5,540 nt of DNA from CAYSPU01 sp964432995. GTDB lineage: Bacteria; Verrucomicrobiota; Verrucomicrobiia; Limisphaerales; JAHDYP01. Shown here one piece after another: positions 1 through 5,540 of the stretch. The number at the start of each line of letters is the position of its first letter. Positions within the stretch are counted from its first letter, which is position 1. The DNA lies in NCBI GenBank assembly GCA_964432995.1, contig CAYSPU010000327.1, forward strand, positions 1 through 5,540. The letters are read 5' to 3'. The translations under genes were made by a program, and so were the position numbers. Below the pieces are notes generated by a model that ran no database searches, was not told the origin of the DNA, and saw only the letters and a list, made by a program, of their open reading frames with translations.

Positions 1-495
1 ACGAACACTGCCGGAACGAAGGAGGAGGGATTCCTGATGGGAGTGGTAGGCCAGAGCCCGCTGGCGCAGACCCTCCAGCGGTCTGAGGGGAAGCGGGTGA
101 AAGGCCGCCCCCTGGAGATCCGGGAGTTCAAAGAAGCGCAGGTGTTGCGCGGCTTGGGAACGAGCGAACGCCACGCCCGGGACCCGGATGCCCCAAGAAC
201 GATCACGCAGCGGGAACTCCAAGAGTGCCATCTGGTCTTCGTTGGGGTCGAGAGCGAGCGTCAACTTCGGTGGACGCTCCGGGCGATCGAATCCCGGCCC
301 ATCCTGACGATCGGGGAACTGCCTGCCTTCGCGCGGGAGGGCGGCATGATCGGCCTCTTGGGGACGCCGCCCAACATGCAGTTGGAGGTCAACGTGAATG
401 CCCTGCGCCGGGCGCGCATCGCGCTGAGCTCCAGGCTGCTCCGGCTCGCTCGTGTCGTTCCGGCCGGCGGACATCGGGACAGGGAGGCGAAATGA
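1..495 (+). CDS. YfiR-family (DUF4154) periplasmic regulatory protein, 5'-truncated by the window edge
   Basis: The reading frame is open from base 1, giving 164 visible residues ending in TGA at 493-495. Family signatures seen are the first strand FLMGVVGQSP (residues 11-20), KGRPLEIREF (34-43), CHLVFVG (76-82), ILTIGELPAFAREGGMIGLL (101-120) and the closing LEVNVNALRRARIALSSRLL (128-147). These match the YfiR/DUF4154 pattern of a small exported protein. The family's N-terminal signal peptide and first helix would lie upstream of the window. An ATG at 37 with GGAGGAGG before it imitates a start, but it falls inside the conserved first beta strand, so I treat it as internal. In Pseudomonas, YfiR sits in the periplasm and represses the CHASE8-like cyclase YfiN. 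Here the downstream partner is a histidine kinase, which begins within this gene's stop codon. Residues about 44-72 look like an insertion between the strands compared with the typical family member. Confidence 0.85.
   Translation, partial: TNTAGTKEEGFLMGVVGQSPLAQTLQRSEGKRVKGRPLEIREFKEAQVLRGLGTSERHARDPDAPRTITQRELQECHLVFVGVESERQLRWTLRAIESRPILTIGELPAFAREGGMIGLLGTPPNMQLEVNVNALRRARIALSSRLLRLARVVPAGGHRDREAK
482..487 (+). promoter_or_regulatory. Ribosome binding site for the hybrid kinase
   Basis: GGGAGG lies four bases before the ATG at 492, inside the last codons of the YfiR-like gene. Together with the ATGA overlap it fixes the kinase start at 492. The earlier in-frame GTG at 225 would instead overlap the YfiR-like gene by 271 bases out of frame. 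Confidence 0.6.
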
Positions 496-3053
496 TCGCG
501 GGCTGGCGGATCACGCTGCGGCACCGTCTGCTGTTTATCACGACGCTCACCACCGGCGTGGCGCTCGTCCTCGTGGCCGGCAGCCTCATGGTGAACGACA
601 CCAGAACGTTGAAACGGCATCTCACCGAGCGCCTCGTCGTCATCGCCGAGGTCATCGGCTCGCAAGTGACTGCCGATCTCGATTTCCGGGGAGGTGTCAC
701 CACCGCGGAGGCCGATGTCCAGGAAGTCCTCTCCAAACTCGCCGGCCTGCGGGGCATCGTCGGCGCCTGCGTCTACCACCCCGGCACCAATGTCTTTGCC
801 CGCTACCCGGCCGATTTCACACCCCCGCCGCTCCCGACCCCCTTTCTCGAGAAACAGGATGTCCATTCAGGGACGTTCGAAGTGTTCCACCCGATTCTGT
901 CCGGGGCGGAAAAGCGTCGCACGCCCGTGGGCACCATCTTCCTCCGCGCCAACTTCGCTGACGTCTTCGCACGCACCCGGGAGGATCTGCTGATTGCCAT
1001 GGCCGTTGTGCTCATCTCCATGGGCATCGCCTGGTTGCTTGCCTCCCGTCTGGAACCGGTCTTCTCCCAGCCAATCCGCGACCTGGCGGCAACCAGCCAG
1101 CGGATCTCGCAAAGCAAAGACTACTCGGAGCGCGTGAGCAGCCGCCGAAACGACGAGCTAGGCGACCTCATCCGCAGCTTCAACGAAATGGTGGGTCAGA
1201 TCCAGCAGCGCGACCAGGCCCTGCAGCAGGCGCGGGTGGAACTCGAGGACCGAGTGGCGGAACGCACGCGGGAACTCCGGGAGGAAGTCGGCATCCGCGC
1301 CCACGCCGAAGCCGACCTGGCCCAGCAACTCCGCCGCATTCAGCTCCTGAACCAGATCATCCGCGCCAGCCTCGAGCGGCAAGACCTCAACAGCATCCTC
1401 CACGTGGTCCTGGGCGAGTTGCAGGCCCACCTGCCGGCGGACTTCGTCAGCGTGCATCTCTACGACCCCGCGACCAACGAATTCTCTCTGGCGGTCCAGC
1501 AAAGCGCCCACCGGGTTGCCGACGGCGTCGACGAGAAACACGGGGAATGGCGGTTTCCACTCGGGGCCTCTGGTCTCGATGAGGCGGGCACGGCCGAGCT
1601 GGTGCAGCATTCACGGCTCGATGCTTCCTCCGGACCGCTGTTCGGGGCGCTGGCCCGGCGCGGCCTGCAGTCCGCCGTGGGCGTGCCGCTTCGCGTGGAA
1701 AGCTCGCTGTTGGGAGTGCTGGTCGCGGCCCGTAAAACGCCCAACGCCTTCAGCGCCAGCGAATGCCGCTTCCTCGTCACCCTCGGCAGCCACACCGCCC
1801 TCGCGGAGCACCAGATCCGCCTGCGCGCGGCGCTCCAGAGCGCTTACGACGAACTGCGCCAAACCCAGCAGGCCGTCATGCAACAGGAACGACTCCGCGC
1901 CTTGGGACAAATGGCCAGCGGCGTCGTCCACGACATCAACAACGCCCTCTCGCCCATCTCCGGTTTCGCCGAGTTGCTGCTCACCAGCGAAGCCGGCCTG
2001 AGCGAGAACGCCCGGAAACACCTCGGTTACATCCGCACGGCCAGCAACGACGTCGCCCACATCGTGGCCCGCCTCCGCGAGTTCTACCGCGGCCGCCAGG
2101 AGCAGCAGCCGTTGCTCCCCATCGCTCTCGACCGGTTCCTCCCCGAGATCGTCGAACTCACCCGGCCGCGCTGGCGGGACCTCTGTCAGCAACGGGGAAT
2201 CTCGATTGCCGTGCACCTCGAGCTCAACTCGGAGGCATCGACCATCACCGGCGTCGAGAGCGAACTCCGCGAGGCGATGACCAACCTGATCTTCAACGCC
2301 GTCGACGCCATGCCGCAGGGAGGCACCATCACCCTCCGCAGCCGGACTCTCGGATCACACCGAGCCCCCGCCGCCCCGAGCGGGCGACGCTACCTGGCCC
2401 TGGAGGTGACCGATACCGGTATCGGAATGGATGAAGAAGTCCGCCGGCGATGCCTCGACCCGTTCTTCTCGACCAAAGGCCAGAGCGGCACCGGCCTCGG
2501 ACTCGCCATGGTCTACGGCACCATGCAGCGCCATGAGGGCACCCTCGAAGTGGAGAGCGCCCCGGGGAAGGGCACCACCGTCCGCCTCGTCTTCCCCATC
2601 CCGGAAGCAACGGCGATCGAACACGCCGCCCCCGCGGCCGAGCCCCTCCCCGCCCTCCCCAAACTGCGCATCCTGTTCGTGGACGACGAACCCCTGCTCC
2701 GCGAACTCATCCGCGAGATCCTCGAATGCGACGGACACGATCTCACGGTGGCCGAGGGCGGAGCCTCGGCGCTGGAGCTTTTCCGAAAGGCCCGTCGGAA
2801 GCGAAAGCCGTTCGACCTGGTGATCACGGACCTGGGCATGCCGCAGATGGACGGCCGCGAGTTCGCCCGCCTCTTAAAGCAGGAGTCGCCCGCCACCCCG
2901 GTGATCATGATGACCGGATGGACTCAACTCCTGCAGGGAGATGAAGAAGTGCACGCGCCGGTCGACGCCCTGGTCAGCAAGCCACCGCGGATCGCCGAAT
3001 TGAACGCCGCCCTGCACAAGGTCCTCCCCCAGTCGAAGCCTGCGCCAGGCTGA
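492..3053 (+). CDS. Membrane hybrid histidine kinase: CHASE8-like sensor, HAMP, GAF, HisKA, HATPase, receiver
   Basis: This 853-residue inner-membrane sensor kinase autophosphorylates on histidine and passes the phosphate to its own receiver. Domains in order: TM1 about 12-33; periplasmic CHASE8-like sensor about 34-160, with the typical AEVIGSQVTADLDF stretch; TM2 about 166-187; HAMP about 188-240 (NDELGDLIRSFNEMV); coiled coil about 236-285; GAF about 290-440; dimerisation/phosphoacceptor helix with H-box GVVHDINNALSPI and His480; ATPase domain with N-box NLIFNAVDAM (Asn598, Asn602), G1 DTGIGM (641-646), F-box PFFSTK (657-662) and G2 GTGLGLA (667-673); receiver about 726-845 with acidic pair Asp731/Asp732, phosphoacceptor Asp780 (VITDLGMP), Thr808 and Lys830. 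All catalytic residues are present, so it should be active. No DNA-binding or GGDEF output domain is attached, so the final target is not visible here. The ATGA overlap with the YfiR-like gene implies translational coupling, with YfiR as the likely periplasmic modulator of the sensor. The CHASE8 call is by pattern only. The kinase and receiver calls are secure. Confidence 0.93.
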   Translation: MIAGWRITLRHRLLFITTLTTGVALVLVAGSLMVNDTRTLKRHLTERLVVIAEVIGSQVTADLDFRGGVTTAEADVQEVLSKLAGLRGIVGACVYHPGTNVFARYPADFTPPPLPTPFLEKQDVHSGTFEVFHPILSGAEKRRTPVGTIFLRANFADVFARTREDLLIAMAVVLISMGIAWLLASRLEPVFSQPIRDLAATSQRISQSKDYSERVSSRRNDELGDLIRSFNEMVGQIQQRDQALQQARVELEDRVAERTRELREEVGIRAHAEADLAQQLRRIQLLNQIIRASLERQDLNSILHVVLGELQAHLPADFVSVHLYDPATNEFSLAVQQSAHRVADGVDEKHGEWRFPLGASGLDEAGTAELVQHSRLDASSGPLFGALARRGLQSAVGVPLRVESSLLGVLVAARKTPNAFSASECRFLVTLGSHTALAEHQIRLRAALQSAYDELRQTQQAVMQQERLRALGQMASGVVHDINNALSPISGFAELLLTSEAGLSENARKHLGYIRTASNDVAHIVARLREFYRGRQEQQPLLPIALDRFLPEIVELTRPRWRDLCQQRGISIAVHLELNSEASTITGVESELREAMTNLIFNAVDAMPQGGTITLRSRTLGSHRAPAAPSGRRYLALEVTDTGIGMDEEVRRRCLDPFFSTKGQSGTGLGLAMVYGTMQRHEGTLEVESAPGKGTTVRLVFPIPEATAIEHAAPAAEPLPALPKLRILFVDDEPLLRELIREILECDGHDLTVAEGGASALELFRKARRKRKPFDLVITDLGMPQMDGREFARLLKQESPATPVIMMTGWTQLLQGDEEVHAPVDALVSKPPRIAELNAALHKVLPQSKPAPG

Positions 3054-3061
3054 GCAACGCC

Positions 3062-4450
3062 ATGCCGGCGAACATGGGCGCCCCCCCTCATTCCCCGGAT
3101 CCGGCGTCGGCGCGAACCGAACGATTGCCCCGCGGCATCCGCGCCGCCTTCGCCTTTGCGACCTTCAACGCACTCTCGTTCCAGATCGTCCTGGGCAGCC
3201 CCATGGTTCTCTATGCCCAGAGCCTGGGAGCCGGAGCCACGGTCCTCGGCATCATCGCCGGCATGATGCCCCTCCTGGTCATCTTCCAGATCCCCGCCGC
3301 CAGCCACCTCGAACGCATCGGCTACAAACGCTTTGTCTTCGCCGGTTGGCGCACCCGCGTCATGTTCATCTTCGCCATGGCCGTCGTCCCCCTCACGCAC
3401 TCCTTGTTCGACCCCACCACCTGCCTGGCCCTCCTCCTCTTCCTGCTCTTCGGTTTCAACCTCTCCCGGGGCATCTCCAGCACCGCCTGGCTGCCCTGGA
3501 TCACCGCCTTGGTCCCCCTCGAAGTCCGCGGCAAATACCTCGCCCGCGAGGCGGCGTGCGTGCACATCGCCAGTTGTGCCACGTTCCTGCTGGCCGCTCT
3601 CTGCCTCGGACGCGACTCCTCCGCCTGGCAGTTCAGCGCGCTCTTCACCTTCAGCGCGGTCATGGGCGCCATCAGCCTCGTCTTCCTCCGTCGCATCCCC
3701 GACGCCACCCCGCCGCTCCAGGAAGGAGCATCGCGAGGGACCGTCCCGTGGGGAGCCATCGCCCGGTTCCCTCCCTTTCGGAAACTGCTCCTGATGAACG
3801 TCGCCTGGTCCGTCGCCTACGGCGGCCTTGGCGCCTTCACCGTGGCCTACCTCAAGACCGAGGCGGCCATGTCCGAAGCCGGCATCATGCTCGTCATGGG
3901 CCTGGCCTTCCTCGGCGGTCTTGCCGGATTGCTCTACTTCGGGTCGCGCACCGACCGCCTCGGCAGCAAGCCGGTCGTGACCATGGCTTTGGCCGCTTGG
4001 GTGGTCATCCTGTGCGGGTGGCTTCTCCTCTCCGGGCGCTGCCTGAGGACCACCCTGCAACTCCTGATCGTCATCGAACTCCTCATGGGCTTCGCCTACG
4101 CGCTGGTCAACATGAACAACACCCGCCTCGCCATGCTCACCGTCCCCGTCATGGGCCGCAGCCATTTCTTCGCCCTCTACTCCGTCGTCACCAACCTCAC
4201 GCTCGGTCTCGCCCCCGTGCTCTGGGGAATGCTGATCGACACGTTCGGCGCCCGAACCCACCTCTTCTGGGGCTGGGAACTCAATCGTTTCAGCCTCTTC
4301 TTCCTCGGAGCAACCGTCATGTTCCTCGTCACCCTCCTCCTGTGCCGCCGCCTCGACGAACCCCAGGCCCGCGACGTCAACGAACTGATCCGCGAACTCC
4401 TGCGCTCACCCCAGCGCCTCTGGCTCCGCCTCTTCCCTCGAGGCGGATGA
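3062..4450 (+). CDS. Major facilitator superfamily (MFS) transporter, 12 TM
   Basis: This 462-residue inner-membrane protein has about twelve hydrophobic segments: roughly 29-50, 56-79, 97-113, 119-140, 161-183, 189-209, then a central cytoplasmic loop 210-240, then 241-263, 273-293, 303-324, 331-350, 368-393 and 407-427. A degenerate MFS motif A follows TM2 (ASHLERIGYKR, 80-90) and recurs after TM8 (SRTDRLGSKP, 295-304), as expected for the two six-helix halves. The stretch WLPWITALVPLEVRGKYLAR (143-162) after TM4 resembles a conserved segment in a group of uncharacterised bacterial MFS proteins. The substrate cannot be told from sequence. MFS carriers are usually secondary transporters driven by ion gradients. 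The gene starts 8 bp after the kinase stop. No clear Shine-Dalgarno precedes ATG 3062, and ATG 3074 is an alternative start four codons later. The 33-residue C-terminal tail is basic and probably cytoplasmic. Confidence 0.88.
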   Translation: MPANMGAPPHSPDPASARTERLPRGIRAAFAFATFNALSFQIVLGSPMVLYAQSLGAGATVLGIIAGMMPLLVIFQIPAASHLERIGYKRFVFAGWRTRVMFIFAMAVVPLTHSLFDPTTCLALLLFLLFGFNLSRGISSTAWLPWITALVPLEVRGKYLAREAACVHIASCATFLLAALCLGRDSSAWQFSALFTFSAVMGAISLVFLRRIPDATPPLQEGASRGTVPWGAIARFPPFRKLLLMNVAWSVAYGGLGAFTVAYLKTEAAMSEAGIMLVMGLAFLGGLAGLLYFGSRTDRLGSKPVVTMALAAWVVILCGWLLLSGRCLRTTLQLLIVIELLMGFAYALVNMNNTRLAMLTVPVMGRSHFFALYSVVTNLTLGLAPVLWGMLIDTFGARTHLFWGWELNRFSLFFLGATVMFLVTLLLCRRLDEPQARDVNELIRELLRSPQRLWLRLFPRGG

Positions 4451-5025
4451 CCCCCATGACGCCACCCCCCACCAGTCTCCAGCGCAAGCCTCCCATCAGC
4501 CATTTCCACCATTGCCCGCGCTGCGGCGCGCCTTACCAACACCGCGCCAGGGAACCCGTCCTCCGCTGCGCGCACTGCGCCTTCACCTATTACTTCAATC
4601 CTGCCGTTGCCGTCGCCGCCTTCCTCGAGGCCCCCGAGGGTCGCTGGCTCTTCGTCCGCCGCGCCAAAGAACCCGCCCGCGGCAAACTCGCCCTCCCCGG
4701 CGGCTTCGTCGACTACGACGAAACCGCCGAACGCGCCCTCCACCGTGAGATCCGCGAGGAAGTCGGCCTCACCGTCGGCGCGCTGCACTTCCTTTGTTCC
4801 CAAACCAACCATTACGATTACCGGGACGTCAGCTACCCCGTCGTCGATCTCTTCTTCACGGCGTCGACCGATCCCCGCCAACAGGCCGAAGCACTCGATG
4901 GCGTGGCGGCGATCCACTGGCTCACACTCTCAGAGATCGTGGACGATGAACTCGCCTTCCCTTCAATCCGCAGAGCCGTCGGCCTTCTCCGCCAGCTACG
5001 CCGAGGGACGAACACCGCGCGTTGA
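4447..5025 (+). CDS. Zinc-ribbon Nudix hydrolase
   Basis: This 192-residue cytoplasmic enzyme is expected to hydrolyse a nucleoside diphosphate linked to another moiety (NDP-X). An N-terminal zinc ribbon has paired cysteines at 23/26 (CPRC) and 41/44 (CAHC), followed by TYYFNPAVAV, the usual link into a Nudix fold. The Nudix box is perfect: Gly86, five residues, Glu92, seven residues, then REIREEVGL (100-108), with Glu104 and Glu105 as the metal ligands. The segment after the box reads SQTNHYDYRDVSYPVVDLFF (118-137). It lacks the SQPWPFPxS motif of NADH pyrophosphatase NudC, so NudC activity is not supported and the exact substrate is unknown. The start at 4447 overlaps the MFS stop as ATGA, and ATG 4456 is an alternative three codons later. 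The frame stays open far upstream across the MFS gene, but that part is Pro/Arg-rich shadow sequence. It is the last gene of the apparent operon. Confidence 0.9.
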   Translation: MTPMTPPPTSLQRKPPISHFHHCPRCGAPYQHRAREPVLRCAHCAFTYYFNPAVAVAAFLEAPEGRWLFVRRAKEPARGKLALPGGFVDYDETAERALHREIREEVGLTVGALHFLCSQTNHYDYRDVSYPVVDLFFTASTDPRQQAEALDGVAAIHWLTLSEIVDDELAFPSIRRAVGLLRQLRRGTNTAR

Positions 5026-5098
5026 CCGGGGACAACCGAGTCTCCAGCGCCACTTACGCGAGGATCCGCCCCCCCTCAGAAGGCGCCTCAGAAAGCGC

Positions 5099-5127
5099 TT
5101 GCAGCCGGCTGGGGAGGTGCTTTTATT
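5099..5127 (+). promoter_or_regulatory. Candidate sigma-70-type promoter for tRNA-Leu
   Basis: TTGCAG at 5099-5104 (three of six -35 matches) is separated by 17 bases from TTTATT at 5122-5127 (four of six -10 matches). The -10 ends 12 bases before the tRNA, where a tRNA promoter is expected. It is also the most AT-rich patch of the 114-bp gap 5026-5139. No terminator with a T-run was found after the Nudix gene, so readthrough from the operon is also possible. Confidence 0.35.
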
Positions 5128-5139
5128 TCCCTCGCGGTT

Positions 5140-5224
5140 GCGGATATGGCGGAATTGGCAGACGCGCTACTTTGAGGTGGTAGTGCCGAAAGGCGTGCAG
5201 GTTCAAGTCCTGCTATCCGCACCA
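5140..5224 (+). tRNA. tRNA-Leu (anticodon GAG)
   Basis: A complete class II tRNA of 85 bases. Acceptor arms GCGGATA (5140-5146) and TATCCGC (5214-5220) pair fully. They are followed by discriminator A5221 and an encoded CCA (5222-5224). The D stem is 5149-5151 with 5163-5165, and the D loop contains TTGG. The anticodon stem 5167-5171/5179-5183 closes a 7-base loop with GAG at 5174-5176. A long variable arm (GCC-GAAA-GGC, 5185-5194) is typical of leucine tRNA. The T arm is GCAGG/CCTGC around TTCAAGT (5197-5213). GAG reads CUC and CUU. CTC is visibly frequent for leucine in the neighbouring genes. Confidence 0.97.
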
Positions 5225-5258
5225 GCCTTCGCTCGGAGCGAAGCGCAGAGCGAAGGCT
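5224..5258. repeat. 11-bp inverted repeat abutting the tRNA 3' end
   Basis: AGCCTTCGCTC (5224-5234) and GAGCGAAGGCT (5248-5258) are perfect inverted copies with a 13-base spacer. The left arm begins on the last A of the encoded CCA. A competing shorter palindrome, CTTCGCTC-G-GAGCGAAG (5227-5243), lies within it. There is no T-run after it, so it is not a standard intrinsic terminator, although it could still act as a processing or termination hairpin. Bases 5229-5258 are a diverged version of the corresponding part of the downstream array unit, so this is probably the array's edge. Confidence 0.7.
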
Positions 5259-5290
5259 GCCGCGCCGAAGCCTCGGAGGCGAAGGCGGGC
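5259..5290 (+). repeat. Hairpin A of the repeat unit (GAA/GAA internal loop)
   Basis: GCC (5259-5261), bulged G5262 and CGCC (5263-5266) pair with GGCG-GGC (5284-5290). A symmetric internal loop GAA (5267-5269)/GAA (5281-5283) follows, and then GCCTC (5270-5274)/GAGGC (5276-5280) around central base 5275. Copies lie at 5384-5415 and 5509-5540. The only difference between copies is the unpaired central base, so pairing is kept. Whether it is transcribed is unknown. Confidence 0.6.
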
Positions 5291-5320
5291 CAAAACCACG
5301 CGGTGAGGAGGATCGTCGCT

Positions 5321-5336
5321 CCGAGCTACGGCTCGG
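5321..5336 (+). repeat. Hairpin B of the repeat unit (UACG tetraloop)
   Basis: CCGAGC and GCTCGG form a perfect 6-bp stem around TACG, closed by C-G. As RNA this is a C(UACG)G loop of the very stable UNCG class. The second copy, at 5446-5461, is identical. Confidence 0.65.
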
Positions 5337-5354
5337 CAAGCCAGCCCCAGGGAT

Positions 5355-5377
5355 CGCTCGGAGCGTAGCGTCGAGCG
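5355..5377 (+). repeat. Hairpin C at the repeat-unit junction
   Basis: CGCTCG (5355-5360) and CGAGCG (5372-5377) pair across an 11-base loop, and the stem extends one pair outward (T5354 with A5378). It spans the junction between unit 1 and unit 2 as phased here. The same sequence recurs at 5480-5502. The version next to the tRNA (5224-5258) has a longer 11-bp stem. Confidence 0.5.
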
Positions 5378-5540
5378 AAGGCTGCCGCGCCGAAGCCTCC
5401 GAGGCGAAGGCGGGCTAAAACCACGCGCTCAGGAGGATCGTCGCTCCGAGCTACGGCTCGGCAAGCCAGCCCCAGGGATCGCTCGGAGCGTAGCGTCGAG
5501 CGAAGGCTGCCGCGCCGAAGCCTCCGAGGCGAAGGCGGGC

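Larger units (their letters stand above)
5250..5540. repeat. Head-to-tail tandem array, 125-bp unit, structured, continues past the window
   Basis: Units start at 5250, 5375 and 5500, an exact 125-base period. Units 1 and 2 differ at only four positions (5275 G/C, 5291 C/T, 5303 G/C, 5305 G/C) with no indels. The last 69 bases of each unit are identical. Unit 3 is cut after 41 bases and matches unit 2 exactly. Diverged homology extends left to 5229. Each unit contains three potential hairpins, listed below for the first copy. No open reading frame in the array looks coding, and there are no variable spacers, so it is not a CRISPR array. It resembles the dispersed GC-rich palindromic repeats of some environmental bacterial genomes, but I cannot name a family. 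Confidence 0.92.

Noticed and set aside
20..39. GGAGGAGG followed by ATG at 37, an apparent gene start
   Set aside because: The frame is open to base 1, and the ATG codes for a residue inside the conserved first strand of the YfiR domain, so the real start lies upstream of the window.
225..491. In-frame GTG-initiated extension of the kinase
   Set aside because: It overlaps the YfiR-like gene out of frame and reads as low-complexity Arg/Pro/Gly sequence. The ATG at 492 has a Shine-Dalgarno and begins directly before the first TM helix.
2924..4261. Long open frame on the - strand (445 codons) opposite the MFS gene
   Set aside because: It is Gly/Glu/Asp-rich shadow sequence created by high GC at the third codon positions of the + strand gene, with no recognisable domain.
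3346..4446. Upstream open frame continuous with the Nudix gene, suggesting a fusion protein
   Set aside because: This part is Pro/Arg/His-rich out-of-frame reading of the MFS gene. The Nudix protein proper begins at the ATGA overlap.
5076..5100. Possible intrinsic terminator after the Nudix gene (GGCGCC/AAGCGC stretch)
   Set aside because: The pairing is short and interrupted, and no T-run follows.
5306..5312. AGGAGG-like ribosome binding site within the repeat unit
   Set aside because: No start codon follows at a usable distance with an open frame, and the motif simply recurs with each repeat.
5088..5339. Open frames on both strands through the tRNA and repeats
   Set aside because: They cross a clear tRNA gene and palindromic repeats and show no protein-like composition or motif.
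5250..5540. CRISPR array
   Set aside because: The units are contiguous and nearly identical over their full 125 bases. There are no variable spacers and no cas genes in the window.
5140..5540. Integrative-element attachment site at the tRNA 3' end
   Set aside because: No second copy of the tRNA 3' segment and no integrase are present in the window. The repeats do not duplicate the tRNA sequence.

Overview
This GC-rich window comes from a bacterium. It carries four co-directional protein genes on the + strand (the first cut by the left edge), then a leucine tRNA gene, then a tandem array of a strongly palindromic 125-bp unit that runs off the right edge. The compact operon style, the very high GC at third codon positions and the palindromic GCCTTCGC/GCGAAGGC-type repeats beside a tRNA suggest an environmental Verrucomicrobiota-like genome. 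That assignment is a guess from general appearance and is not proven by any marker in the window.

Region 1 (1-3053) is a sensory module. A YfiR-type (DUF4154) periplasmic protein overlaps by four bases (ATGA) the start of an 853-residue membrane hybrid histidine kinase. The kinase reads as TM - CHASE8-like sensor - TM - HAMP - coiled coil - GAF - HisKA (His480) - HATPase - receiver (Asp780). In the Pseudomonas YfiBNR system, YfiR is the periplasmic repressor of YfiN, a CHASE8-like/HAMP/GGDEF diguanylate cyclase. Here the same kind of sensor pair appears to be connected to phosphotransfer instead of c-di-GMP synthesis.

Region 2 (3062-5025) holds a 12-TM major facilitator superfamily transporter, 8 bp after the kinase, and a zinc-ribbon Nudix hydrolase that again overlaps its neighbour by ATGA. 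The four genes are so tightly packed that a single transcript is likely. A functional link between the sensor pair and the transporter/Nudix pair is only inferred from this spacing.

Region 3 (5026-5540) has a 114-bp gap with a plausible tRNA promoter, tRNA-Leu(GAG) with an encoded CCA, an 11-bp inverted repeat that begins on the last base of the CCA, and the 125-bp head-to-tail array (two full units plus 41 bases of a third). Each unit can fold into several hairpins, including one with a GAA/GAA internal loop and one with a C(UACG)G tetraloop. The array is the least explained part of the window.
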